From UMGS1307 sp964523005 (GTDB lineage: Bacteria > Bacillota > Clostridia > Oscillospirales > CAG-382), in contig CAZFZL010000047.1 in the NCBI GenBank assembly GCA_964523005.1, positions 1 to 11,203 of the forward strand: DNA of 11,203 nucleotides, written 5' to 3'. A program made the position numbers and the translations under genes. The notes under the pieces were generated by a model. That model had not been told where the DNA came from and made no database searches. It was given only the letters and a program-made list of their open reading frames with translations. This document shows positions 1 through 7,728 of the stretch, one piece after another (the stretch's first letter is position 1; every line of letters begins with the position of its first letter).

Positions 1-141
1 ATAATACGCCATGCCTTCAAGTCCGATCAGGTTCGTGAGCGGTATTTTAAGCAGCGCACCAATTATTTTTACGATAAGATTCGACAGCATGAGCACGAGC
101 GCACCTGCCGCGAAGCTCTTTTGCATTTCCGTTTTTCCCAT
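1..141 (-). CDS. SpoVB/MATE-like polysaccharide or lipid flippase, N-terminal fragment
   Basis: Only the first 47 codons are in the window; the frame stays open to the left edge, so the gene is cut by the window and not broken. The peptide starts MGKTEMQKSFAAGALVLML and continues into a hydrophobic first helix, followed by a KIIGALLKIPLTNLIG segment and a GMAYY motif. This pattern (lone helix, then K-x-x-G-A-x-x-x-I-P-L-x-N-x-x-G-x-x-G-M-x-Y-Y) is the usual opening of the Firmicutes SpoVB/YtgP branch of the MOP flippase superfamily, 12- to 14-helix membrane proteins that move lipid-linked sugars or peptidoglycan precursors. The start ATG at 141 has an upstream GGAAAGG with 8 nt spacing. It lies 59 nt downstream of the kinase gene without an intervening terminator, so it may share the transcript. 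Substrate and any sporulation role cannot be told from this fragment. Confidence 0.75.
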   Translation of the reverse strand, partial: MGKTEMQKSFAAGALVLMLSNLIVKIIGALLKIPLTNLIGLEGMAYY

Positions 142-200
142 ATAAATTGCCTTTCCGTGCCGGAGCGTTCGGTTTTATGCTCCGTAACGACGACATTTTT

Positions 201-1061
201 TCAGATGAATTCGCGCAGCATCGAATCTTTCGGAACGATACTCTCGCTGAGCGGTTCGATCACCGCAAGCTTATCAAGAAGTATCTTTGATTTCTGCCAA
301 TGCTCGCTGTGCGCACTGACGGTGCGCAGTATCATTTCAGCTTTTGTTTTGAGGATAGCCGGCTCGTACTCAAAGCACGTATCGACTGTAACGTCGGCGT
401 CGCTTTCAAAAGGATATATCCATTTTCTCTCGCCCTCTCTTACGCTGTGCCACATGGTCAGAGTGTTTTCGGCTGAGGAGTTTCTATTGTAAAAATCGCG
501 CACAAGTCTGCGCATTCGGCGTATCTCATACTTTGTGAAGCCGTATTTTTTGTTGTCCTGCGGATCGAGAAAGATACGGTAAAGCCTGCTCCTGTCGAGA
601 TATCTTTCGTATATTATAGGGTTGAGCGCGTGAAGCCCCTCGATTATACACAGGTCGCCTTCCTCCATATCGATCTTTTCGTACTCCGGCGCGCGGCGCT
701 TCGTATGAAAATCAAATCTCGGCGCGAGCACCTCCCTCCCTTCGCACAAAAGCGCAAGGAATTCGTGAAGATATTCGAGATCGAGGCTCTCTATCGTCTC
801 AAGGTCGGGCTTGCCGTCGGCACCGATGGGCGCGTCCTCTTTATTTTTATAAAAATCGTCGAGCGACACCTGATACACGGTACGTCCGCATGCTGTGAGC
901 TTTTCTCTAAGCTTTTTTGTCGTCGTAGTTTTTCCGGCGCACGACGGGCCGGCGACAAGGATAAGCTTTATCCTTTCGTCAGCGCATATCGTATCAGCGG
1001 CTTTATCAAGCTGCTTTTCGTATGATGATTCGCATTTGAGTGCGTATTCCCTGTCGGTCAT
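201..1061 (-). CDS. Uridine-kinase-like P-loop nucleoside kinase (286 aa)
   Basis: Probably phosphorylates a nucleoside (uridine/cytidine type) with ATP or GTP in the cytoplasm. A Walker A loop GPSCAGKTT is at residues 38-46, SLDDFY at 66-71, a PRFDF substrate-region motif at 114-118, and a Walker-B-like IIEGLHALNP at 139-148, followed by an arginine-rich lid (RRMRRLVRDF, 181-190). The sequence resembles the kinase half of the longer clostridial 'nucleoside kinase' family, in which a TGS/threonyl-tRNA-synthetase-like half precedes the kinase; that half is absent here. The C-terminal LREFI matches the family end, where a short Gly-rich tail usually follows. The start was set at 1061 because its ATG overlaps the hemZ stop as ATGA and AAAGGA sits 6 nt upstream; an in-frame ATG at 1082 would lie inside hemZ. 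It is likely translationally coupled to hemZ. Exact substrate is uncertain; a phosphoribulokinase-like sugar kinase is the alternative. Confidence 0.85.
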   Translation of the reverse strand: MTDREYALKCESSYEKQLDKAADTICADERIKLILVAGPSCAGKTTTTKKLREKLTACGRTVYQVSLDDFYKNKEDAPIGADGKPDLETIESLDLEYLHEFLALLCEGREVLAPRFDFHTKRRAPEYEKIDMEEGDLCIIEGLHALNPIIYERYLDRSRLYRIFLDPQDNKKYGFTKYEIRRMRRLVRDFYNRNSSAENTLTMWHSVREGERKWIYPFESDADVTVDTCFEYEPAILKTKAEMILRTVSAHSEHWQKSKILLDKLAVIEPLSESIVPKDSMLREFI

Positions 1062-2548
1062 TCGTTTTCCTTTCGTTCGCACAACAGTTTGGTTATCTCT
1101 CTTTCGAATACTCCGCTGTCCTGCTTGAGATATTCAAACGGGTATTTCGGGAACGCAAAGCGTTCTATTCGTCCTCCGACGACTATTTTCGTGAGTGCCG
1201 AAGCGCCGCAGGCGAAAACGCTGTGACGTTCCTCCATCGTCATTATATTATAAAGGCATTCTGTTCCCGGCTTCGCATAGCCGCAGTTTTCCGCGTTGCC
1301 GACGGTGTTCTTCTGGCGGTAGAGGTAATACGGATAATAGTTGTTCTGCGCGAGCGTTTCGCGCGCGTATGAAACGCAGTCCTTTGCGCACTGACCCTCC
1401 GGATCGTACACGCCCTCTACCTCGAAGCGTATCGGTGCAGCGTTCTTGACGCTCATCGTATGGACGGTTATGTCGTCGGGGCAGCACGATATAACGTTGT
1501 CAAGCGAACGTGCAAAGCCCTCGCGCGTATCGCAGGGCAGCCCCGCGATCAGGTCAGTGTTGAGCGAAAGGGTATGCTTATGCGCTATATCGTAAGCAGC
1601 GAAAAAGTCCGCCGCCGTGTGCTTTCTGCCGATCGCTTTAAGTATATTATCATCCGTCGTCTGCGTGTTTATGCTGATACGCGTGACCGAATATTTCTCT
1701 GCAACGGTAAGCTTCCCGTCCGTAATGGTATCGGGTCTGCCGCTTTCGAGCGTAAATTCACGCACATGCGTCATATCGACGCTTTCGGTTATCGTTTCGA
1801 GCAGCGCGTCAAGCTGCGATTCGTCGAGTATAGTAGGTGTTCCGCCGCCGATATATATGCTCACGAGCTTCTGTCCGGTGCTTTTGATGAGCTTTCCCAT
1901 TCGCACTATATCTTTTTGCAGCCTTTCGAGATATTCGGAAAGCAGCGCGAAAAGCTTCTGACCGCTGTACGAGACGAACGAGCAGTACGTGCAACGCGTC
2001 GGGCAGAACGGTATTGCAATATAAAGAGCACAGTCCCCGTCGCTGAGCGTGCCGAAAAGCTTCTGCTGGCGCTGTGCTATATCTACACACAGCTTTGCTT
2101 TTTCGTCGGAGACCGAAAAATCCTCCTTGAACATCTTCACGACCCACGCCGCGTCCCTGCCGCGGTCAAGATAAAACAGCGCGCGCTTGACGGGCCGCAG
2201 CCCCGTCATCTGTCCCCAAGGCGGAGTAAACCCGAACAGCTCTCTGCAGCAAAGCAAAAAAGCCTTCCCCGAGCATATCTGGGCAATGTATTCATCCTCA
2301 TATGAGCCGACGGTTTCTTCCGCCGTGAGACGTATCGTTTTTTCTGCTGTCTTTTCTCCGCTTGTTACGCAGCACCGGCATTCGTACACTCCGTCATTAG
2401 CTGAAACAAAAAACGACGCTGATGGTTCGTTTTCTCTTGCGGCGTGGTCACGGCCGGGAAACTTCTCACCTGGAAAATATATCAGGCACAGCATCTGAAA
2501 GAAATAATCGTTGAGCAGTCCGGTAGTATTCTCTATATTCAGATTCAT
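1058..2548 (-). CDS. hemZ: HemZ-type coproporphyrinogen III dehydrogenase, radical SAM
   Basis: A 496-residue radical SAM enzyme, close to the roughly 500 residues of Bacillus subtilis HemZ. The N-terminal 170 residues form the HemZ-specific extension, with the hallmark PPWGQMTGLRPVKR at 109-122. The [4Fe-4S]/SAM cysteines are C182, C186 and C189 in CPTRCTYCSF, preceded by YIAIPF. GGGTP at 234-238 and the ESGRPD motif at 268-273 are SAM-contact segments. The C-terminal YYLYRQKN, GYAKPGTECLYN and ACGASALTK segments are characteristic of HemZ and separate it from HemW and HemN. The family is assigned to oxygen-independent oxidative decarboxylation of coproporphyrinogen III, but physiological activity of HemZ proteins is less firmly shown than for HemN, and no other haem gene is visible here. 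The start overlaps the dtd stop as ATGA, with AAAGGA 4 nt upstream; its own stop overlaps the kinase start as ATGA. Confidence 0.9.
   Translation of the reverse strand: MNLNIENTTGLLNDYFFQMLCLIYFPGEKFPGRDHAARENEPSASFFVSANDGVYECRCCVTSGEKTAEKTIRLTAEETVGSYEDEYIAQICSGKAFLLCCRELFGFTPPWGQMTGLRPVKRALFYLDRGRDAAWVVKMFKEDFSVSDEKAKLCVDIAQRQQKLFGTLSDGDCALYIAIPFCPTRCTYCSFVSYSGQKLFALLSEYLERLQKDIVRMGKLIKSTGQKLVSIYIGGGTPTILDESQLDALLETITESVDMTHVREFTLESGRPDTITDGKLTVAEKYSVTRISINTQTTDDNILKAIGRKHTAADFFAAYDIAHKHTLSLNTDLIAGLPCDTREGFARSLDNVISCCPDDITVHTMSVKNAAPIRFEVEGVYDPEGQCAKDCVSYARETLAQNNYYPYYLYRQKNTVGNAENCGYAKPGTECLYNIMTMEERHSVFACGASALTKIVVGGRIERFAFPKYPFEYLKQDSGVFEREITKLLCERKENE
1068..1073 (-). promoter_or_regulatory. 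Ribosome-binding site deciding the kinase start
   Basis: AAAGGA on the minus strand, 6 nt upstream of the ATG at 1061 and within the last codons of hemZ. It supports the ATGA-overlap start over the in-frame ATG at 1082. Confidence 0.7.
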
Positions 2549-2997
2549 TCTTTCCTTTTAGCTCCGGTTTCGTATATGATATTGACCGGCCCGTCGTTTT
2601 CGACCGCGACCTTCATGTCGGCGCCGAACACACCGCATTTCACGGTTACTGTTTTCGCAAGCTCTTCGGCAAGCACCAGATAGAGGGCGTTTGCGTTTTC
2701 CGGTCTCGCGGCTTGGGTAAAGTCAGGCCGCCGCCCGTGCGATGCATCGCCGCAGAGAGTAAAATTGGATACAAGCAATATTTCTCCGCGCACATCAGTG
2801 ACGCAAAGATCCATCTTTCCGCTTTCGTTTTCAAATATGCGCATTCCGCATATTTTAGCCGCTGCCTTGACGGCATCTTCACGTGTATCGTTCGTTTCGA
2901 CACCGGCGAACACGGCAAGTCCGCGCCCCGTGCGCGACACCTGCACGCCGTCAACGCTCACGCCTGCACCGAGGCAGCGTTCTATGAGCAATATCAT
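2545..2997 (-). CDS. dtd: D-aminoacyl-tRNA deacylase (DTD)
   Basis: A full-length 150-residue DTD, a homodimeric cytoplasmic editing enzyme that hydrolyses D-amino acids (and glycine mischarged on tRNA-Ala) from tRNA. The DTD fold signature is present: V-S-V-D-G near residue 15, GLAVFAGV, MRIFENESGKMDL, then SNFTLCGD, GRRPDF, and VFGADMKVAVENDGPVN near the C-terminus. Two signature positions deviate from the usual form: the SQFTL motif reads SNFTL, and the NxGPVT motif carrying the Gly-cisPro that rejects L-amino acids reads NDGPVN; the Gly-Pro pair itself is kept. The gene is coupled on both sides: its ATG overlaps the rel TGA by one base (TGATG), and its stop overlaps the hemZ start as ATGA. 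An AAGGGG sits 9 nt upstream of the start, inside the rel end. The rel-dtd order is widely conserved in Firmicutes. Confidence 0.93.
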   Translation of the reverse strand: MILLIERCLGAGVSVDGVQVSRTGRGLAVFAGVETNDTREDAVKAAAKICGMRIFENESGKMDLCVTDVRGEILLVSNFTLCGDASHGRRPDFTQAARPENANALYLVLAEELAKTVTVKCGVFGADMKVAVENDGPVNIIYETGAKRKE

Positions 2998-5186
2998 CAG
3001 TAATAACCCCTTACGACATTTTTTACGCCCTTCATGCGCTTGAGCGCGGCGATTATAGACTCAAGGTGTTCTTTTCCGGTACATCTGACGGCAGCCACGA
3101 GCATCCACAGGCCGGGCTGCTCCTTCATCGCTATCGACGAGATAACGACCTTCATATCGCTCAGTGCCACAGTCACGTCGGCGAGCATGGTGGGCGAATA
3201 ATCGACGTATATATCGAGCACTGCTTCAAAATCGCAGCCGGCGGCGCGGTCGAGCGCCTTGCGCGTCCAGCTCGCGACGACCCATCTGTCCTTGTCAGCA
3301 GGATTTTTCAGCCCTGCCGTAGCGTTCGGGCAGTCGTATTTATGGATGGAAACGCCGTAGCCCTTCGTTATGAAGCCGATTATACTGTCGCCGGGAAGCG
3401 GGTTGCAGCATTTTGCAAATTTGACCTGACAGCCGCTTACGCTGTCGATTATAACGGTCTGTTCGCGTGACGTGTCGTGACGTTCGCGCTTCTTTTCCTG
3501 CTTCGGTTCCTCCTGGACGATCGGCGCGACGACGCGGTCGAATTCGTCCTTGAGCTTCGCGGCAAGCTTCGTGACGGAAATGCCGCCGTAGCCGATGTTG
3601 TTGTACAGGTCATCCGCCGTGGGCAACCCTATGCGCGAGCTTACGTTTTTGACGATCTCGTTTTTCTGCGCTTCCGTGAAGTGCCTGCCATAGCGCTTCA
3701 GCTCGCGGTCTATCTCGTATTTTCCGAGAACGATATTCTCGGCTCTCATTTCCTTTTTGAAGTACTGTCTGATTTTATTGCGTGCTTCACCGGAACGCAC
3801 GAGCTTTATCCAATCGCGGCTCGGTCCCTTCGATGACGCTGAGGTCAACACCTCTACGATCTGCCCGTTCTGAAGAACGTAATCGATCGGAACGATGTTT
3901 CCGTTGACCTTCGCTCCCACCATCTTGTTGCCCACCGCAGAATGGATCGCGTAGGCGAAATCGATGCAGTTCGAGCCGTTCGGCAGGTTGATGACGTCGC
4001 CCTTAGGCGTAAACACGAATGTTTCGTCCTCAAAAAGGTCGATCTTGAGCGGACGGAGAAATTCATCCGGGTCGTCAGGGTCGCGTTCAGTCTCAAGCAG
4101 CGTGCGTATCCACTGCAGCTTTTTATCCACGATGTCCTGCGTCTGTTCGCCTGATTTATACTTCCAGTGCGCTGCGATGCCGTATTCTGCTATAAGGTGC
4201 ATTTCCTTCGTGCGTATCTGTACCTCGAACGGGATTCCCTCGCGTCCGATGACGGTCGTATGGAGTGAACGGTAGCCGTTTGGCTTCGGCGTGGAAATAT
4301 AATCCTTGAAGCGTCCCGGTATGGAGCTGAACGCCTCGTGGATCGTGCCGAGCGCCGCGTAGCAGTCGAGCTCAGTATCGACTATTACACGCACTGCATA
4401 AAGGTCATATATTTCTTCGAAGGATTTATTCTGGTTATACATTTTTCTGTATATCGAGAAGACGGATTTTATTCTTCCGTCGAGCTTATAGTTGATATGG
4501 TATTCATCAAGGCATTTTTTGATCTTGTCCTGTGCGGTCTCAAGAAAGCCGTTATGCGCACCGAAGCGTTCGGCGATGTCATTTTGCACCTCGGCGTAAC
4601 CTATCGGGTCGAGGTATTTCAACGCAAGGTTTTCAAGCTCCGTCTTGATTTTTTGCATACCGAGCCTGTGCGCGAGCGGAGCATAGACGTGCATCGTTTC
4701 AAGAGCTATGGAGCGCTGCTTGCCCTCGCTGCGGAATTCGAGCGTGCGCATATTGTGAAGTCTGTCGGCAAGTTTTATAAATATGACGCGCAGGTCCTTT
4801 GACATAGCAAGGAACATTTTCCGCAGATTCTCGATGCTCTCGTCCTCTTTCGTTTCGAAGGGGATATGAACGAGCTTCGTCACGCCGTCGACGATCTCCG
4901 CGACGTCATCGCCGAATTCCTTACGGATGTTGTTTATGTTTGTTTTGTCAGCGCAATCCTCGACAGTGTCATGAAGGAACGCAGCGCAAATTGAATCGGT
5001 GTCGAGCTGAAGGTCGGCGATTATCTTTGCTACGGCAAACGGATGGATTATATACGGTTCGCCCGATTTGCGTTTCTGACCGTCGTGCATACGCGCGGCG
5101 TATTCATATGCTCTGACGATCTTGTCCTTATCATATCCGATGCCCTCGGGGAGCGACGAGATGAATTCATTTATATCGACAGCCAT
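2997..5186 (-). CDS. relA: Bifunctional (p)ppGpp synthetase/hydrolase Rel
   Basis: A full-length 729-residue long RSH protein controlling the stringent response: it makes (p)ppGpp from ATP and GDP/GTP on starved ribosomes and degrades it otherwise. HD hydrolase domain, residues about 25-180, with H72-D73 and E76-D77 in LHDTVEDC and D141 in KLADRLHNMR, all consistent with an active hydrolase. Synthetase domain about 235-345, with RFKD at 292-295 (the RxKD form typical of bifunctional enzymes), PNGYRSLHT at 302-310 and EVQIRT at 321-326. TGS domain about 385-448. Conserved-cysteine region with C586, C593, C594 and C619. C-terminal ACT domain about 652-729. All catalytic motifs look intact, so it is probably the sole housekeeping Rel. 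It follows recJ after a 17-nt gap that holds its ribosome site (AAAGGA, 9 nt spacing). The apt gene usually found between recJ and rel in Firmicutes is missing. Confidence 0.97.
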   Translation of the reverse strand: MAVDINEFISSLPEGIGYDKDKIVRAYEYAARMHDGQKRKSGEPYIIHPFAVAKIIADLQLDTDSICAAFLHDTVEDCADKTNINNIRKEFGDDVAEIVDGVTKLVHIPFETKEDESIENLRKMFLAMSKDLRVIFIKLADRLHNMRTLEFRSEGKQRSIALETMHVYAPLAHRLGMQKIKTELENLALKYLDPIGYAEVQNDIAERFGAHNGFLETAQDKIKKCLDEYHINYKLDGRIKSVFSIYRKMYNQNKSFEEIYDLYAVRVIVDTELDCYAALGTIHEAFSSIPGRFKDYISTPKPNGYRSLHTTVIGREGIPFEVQIRTKEMHLIAEYGIAAHWKYKSGEQTQDIVDKKLQWIRTLLETERDPDDPDEFLRPLKIDLFEDETFVFTPKGDVINLPNGSNCIDFAYAIHSAVGNKMVGAKVNGNIVPIDYVLQNGQIVEVLTSASSKGPSRDWIKLVRSGEARNKIRQYFKKEMRAENIVLGKYEIDRELKRYGRHFTEAQKNEIVKNVSSRIGLPTADDLYNNIGYGGISVTKLAAKLKDEFDRVVAPIVQEEPKQEKKRERHDTSREQTVIIDSVSGCQVKFAKCCNPLPGDSIIGFITKGYGVSIHKYDCPNATAGLKNPADKDRWVVASWTRKALDRAAGCDFEAVLDIYVDYSPTMLADVTVALSDMKVVISSIAMKEQPGLWMLVAAVRCTGKEHLESIIAALKRMKGVKNVVRGYY

Positions 5187-5203
5187 TACCTTCAGTCCTT
5201 TCG

Positions 5204-7252
5204 TTATTTTTTGAGGTTCTTAAGAATTTCGCTCGTTTCGAGATTGATTTTTCCGTTGAAACGGCAGAACGTTATCCTGACATTGTCGCCGTCATATTCG
5301 CATTCGGCGAGTCCGGTTTCGGCAAGCACGTCGAGAATGATCCTCAGACGGCAATAGCCTATGCACGCGCCGGACGAGATATGTATTTTTCTCGAAAGCA
5401 CCGCAATATCCGAAGCCGTATGCTGATACTGCGAAAGCGCCTTATATGCGTCGCGAAAATCGCCCACCGACGGTACATCCTTCACCGGCGATGTCCACCT
5501 GTCGCGGTAGCTTGCTTTTTCGGCTTCTGATTGCTCACTGATTTCATGTGTAAGGCAAATATCCTTCACGAGCATCTGAACGCTTTCCGAGCCGCCGTAT
5601 TCATTTATGTCCATGTTAAAAACGATGTCCGCTCTGTCGCCCTGAGCGAACGGGAACGAGGCTGTATGACAGCCGAACATTATAGCGTTGACCCTGCTGT
5701 CCGCGCCGTCGGAAACGACGAGCTTTGTATGCTTTCCGGCGAAGACAGGTATTATCGATTCAATAACAGCATCTTCAAGCATGAGAAGCGGATCGGGGTT
5801 CTGAAGGCCGAACGGTTCGAGTTGTTTGATTTCTCTTGCCTGAGAGATTTTTATATCACCGAAGCATACACGGCTGTCAATATCAAGCGTAAGCGCTTTG
5901 TCGCGGTTGAGCTTTCCGACGCTGTAAGCGTTTATTCTTTTCCTGAATTCGTCAAGTTTGCTTCGTTCTATCGAAAGCCCGGCGGCAAGCTCATGTCCGC
6001 CGTATTCTATAAGCAGATCCTCGCAGTACGCAAGTGCCTCCATAAGATTGAAGCCCTTTATACTTCTCCCGCTGCCCTTGCCGATATTCTTATCAAACGA
6101 GAAAAGGATCGACGGAGTAGCATAGCGTTCGGTGATTTTGGACGATACGACGCCGATAACGCCCTGATGCCAGCCATCCGAGGCAAGCACGAGTACGTTG
6201 TCGTTCTTCATTCCTTCTTTACTTATCTGTTCACACGCCTGATCGTATATCTCGCTTTCGGTCGTCTGACGCTGCTTATTTATATCGCAAAGCTTCATTG
6301 CCGTCTCATGTGAGCTCACCGGATCATCCGACAGCAGCAGACCAACAGCCATTGAGGCGTTCGTAATTCTGCCGGCGGCATTTATCCTCGGTGCGATAAT
6401 AAATCCGACCGTGCTTGAGGTTATTTTTCTAACCGGATATCCGTTCTTCATAATACCGGCGCACGTCATAAGCTCGCGCAGCCCGGCGTTTGATGTATGT
6501 GCAAGTCCTGCGATACCGTCAGAAGCGATCCGTCTGTTTTCGTCGGATATCGGCATTACATCCGCTATCGTGCCCAAAGCCACGACGTCGGCATATTCAC
6601 GACACACTTTTTCTGTATTTTCTTTACCGGCGAGCGCACAGACGAGTTTAAATACAACACCCACGCCCGCAAGAGCCTTGAAGGGATAATCACAGTCCGG
6701 CCTGTGCGGATTGACCACCGCATACGCTTCCGGAAGCACCGGACGGCAGGAATGGTGATCCGTTACAATTACGTCGAGACCGAGCGATTTTGCGTATTCT
6801 ATTTCGTCGACCGCCGTTATTCCCGTGTCGACCGTGATAAGCAGATCATTTGTTTCGGCAAGACGCGCTATTGTGGTTTTATTCAGTCCATAGCCTTCGG
6901 AAATACGCTCCGGAATAAAATAAGTGCAGGTCATGGACAGAGACGTGAGGTATTTATACAGCACCATTGTCGCCGTTACGCCGTCAACGTCGTAATCGCC
7001 GTATATACACACTCTTTCTCCGCTTTCCTGCGCTTTTCTTATACGCGCGACGGCCTTGTCCATATCCTTAAGCAGGAACGGGTCATGAAATTCTGTTCCT
7101 GCCGCGTTCAAAAAAGCCCGCGCTTTTTCAGGTGTATCCTGCCCGCGCACGCACAGCAATACCGCCGTCAGTTCACTGACGGCGAGTACGGAGCTTATCA
7201 GTTTTGCCTTTGCGCTGTCAGGCTCCCTGATGTTCCATATTTTTTTATTCAT
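5204..7252 (-). CDS. recJ: Single-stranded-DNA-specific exonuclease RecJ
   Basis: A 682-residue RecJ, a 5'-to-3' single-strand DNA exonuclease used in recombination and base-excision or mismatch repair, metal dependent. DHH phosphoesterase core: YGDYDVDG at 84-91, VDTGITA at 141-147, TDHHS at 164-168, and GTIADV at 227-232, giving the expected aspartate/histidine metal ligands. DHHA1 domain about 350-430, with WHQGVIGVV at 361-369, GSGRS at 393-397 and the GGH motif at 418-420. OB-like domain about 455-565 with QLEPFGLQNP at 477-486, typical of RecJ. A C-terminal extension of about 115 residues resembles the accessory helical or winged-helix tail seen in Firmicutes RecJ; that part is inferred. 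The ATG at 7252 lies 20 nt after the RseC-like stop, with AAGGA 11 nt upstream. The YGDYDVDG and OB features argue against a small DHH-DHHA1 cyclic dinucleotide phosphodiesterase. Confidence 0.95.
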   Translation of the reverse strand: MNKKIWNIREPDSAKAKLISSVLAVSELTAVLLCVRGQDTPEKARAFLNAAGTEFHDPFLLKDMDKAVARIRKAQESGERVCIYGDYDVDGVTATMVLYKYLTSLSMTCTYFIPERISEGYGLNKTTIARLAETNDLLITVDTGITAVDEIEYAKSLGLDVIVTDHHSCRPVLPEAYAVVNPHRPDCDYPFKALAGVGVVFKLVCALAGKENTEKVCREYADVVALGTIADVMPISDENRRIASDGIAGLAHTSNAGLRELMTCAGIMKNGYPVRKITSSTVGFIIAPRINAAGRITNASMAVGLLLSDDPVSSHETAMKLCDINKQRQTTESEIYDQACEQISKEGMKNDNVLVLASDGWHQGVIGVVSSKITERYATPSILFSFDKNIGKGSGRSIKGFNLMEALAYCEDLLIEYGGHELAAGLSIERSKLDEFRKRINAYSVGKLNRDKALTLDIDSRVCFGDIKISQAREIKQLEPFGLQNPDPLLMLEDAVIESIIPVFAGKHTKLVVSDGADSRVNAIMFGCHTASFPFAQGDRADIVFNMDINEYGGSESVQMLVKDICLTHEISEQSEAEKASYRDRWTSPVKDVPSVGDFRDAYKALSQYQHTASDIAVLSRKIHISSGACIGYCRLRIILDVLAETGLAECEYDGDNVRITFCRFNGKINLETSEILKNLKK

Positions 7253-7272
7253 CTTTATCTATATCCTTGTTT

Positions 7273-7689
7273 TTATTCCTTTTCTTCCGAGGCAGGCGCT
7301 GCTATGATGAGCTTTTTGTAAAAGAAAGTCTGCTTTCCCACCGCAATATACAAAGCTGCATACCCTGCCGGTAAAGACACCGCTGCCATGAGCGCCGATG
7401 TCGCAAAGCCGTATCCTGATACGGCAGCGTACGTACCGGCAGCTACGAGTACCGGTATGAGCCACAGCAGCACTCTTGTCAGATTGAAGCTGCTGCATTT
7501 AAGCATTACGGTATCGCCTGCCTGCGCGTCAATCGGGTTCTTTGCGACGCACTCATAGCGCTTCGAATAAACGCATGCTTCGCAATACCCGACCTCGCAG
7601 CCGCTGCATCTTTTTCTGTTCATAGGGACGACGAGCGCTTTTTTCGTGTCCCTGTTTATCCTCTTGACATAACCTTTGATAAGCTTCAT
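7273..7689 (-). CDS. RseC/MucC-like cysteine-rich two-helix membrane protein
   Basis: A 138-residue protein with the layout of the RseC/MucC family (linked in Proteobacteria to SoxR reduction and sigma-E control): a short cytoplasmic beta-rich N-terminus beginning MKLIKGYVKRI, a cysteine cluster with C28-x-x-C31 and C36-x-x-C39 plus C47 and C65, an AGDTV turn at 57-61, then two hydrophobic helices at about 70-91 and 96-117 and a short charged C-terminus. The two CxxC pairs could bind a metal or Fe-S cluster or act as dithiols; nothing in the sequence decides this. No Rnf genes are next to it, although RseC-like proteins are often found with Rnf/Rsx. It sits 39 nt after cdaR and 20 nt before recJ, in the slot where glmM usually follows cdaR. 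The start ATG has AGGAG 7 nt upstream, and an 8-bp inverted repeat abuts that site. Family call good, function unknown. Confidence 0.75.
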   Translation of the reverse strand: MKLIKGYVKRINRDTKKALVVPMNRKRCSGCEVGYCEACVYSKRYECVAKNPIDAQAGDTVMLKCSSFNLTRVLLWLIPVLVAAGTYAAVSGYGFATSALMAAVSLPAGYAALYIAVGKQTFFYKKLIIAAPASEEKE

Positions 7690-7701
7690 TATTTTGCTCC
7701 T

Positions 7702-7719
7702 GCTTTTGCGTGCAAAAGC
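7702..7719 (-). repeat. 8-bp inverted repeat next to the RseC-like ribosome-binding site
   Basis: In the 39-nt gap between cdaR and the RseC-like gene, GCTTTTGC and GCAAAAGC flank a 2-nt centre (in practice a 7-bp stem with a 4-nt loop). The hairpin ends directly against AGGAG (7697-7701) of the next gene. No T-run follows on the minus strand, so it is not a terminator. It could protect the transcript end or affect initiation; this is inference. Confidence 0.5.
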
Positions 7720-7728
7720 TTTTCTATC

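Noticed and set aside
161..184. CGGAGC and GCTCCG inverted repeat between the kinase and flippase genes
   Set aside because: The stem is only 6 bp with a 12-nt loop and no T-run follows on the minus strand, so it is not a credible terminator.
1460..2305. Long open plus-strand frame opposite hemZ (281 codons), and similar plus-strand frames opposite recJ and rel
   Set aside because: They lie exactly opposite strong conserved genes, show no recognisable domain and are rich in Arg/Cys/Tyr as expected of antisense shadows.
5204..7252. RecJ gene as a possible c-di-AMP phosphodiesterase (DHH-DHHA1) partnering CdaA
   Set aside because: The protein has the RecJ-specific YGDYDVDG start, the OB-like QLEPFGLQNP segment and RecJ length, unlike the short DhhP or membrane GdpP enzymes.
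7664..7692. Plus-strand promoter-like TTGACA, 17 bp, CATTAT that would read antisense into cdaR
   Set aside because: The -10 matches only four of six bases. A TTGACA is expected several times by chance in 22 kb of both strands, and the site lies within the start of the RseC-like gene with no plus-strand gene to serve.
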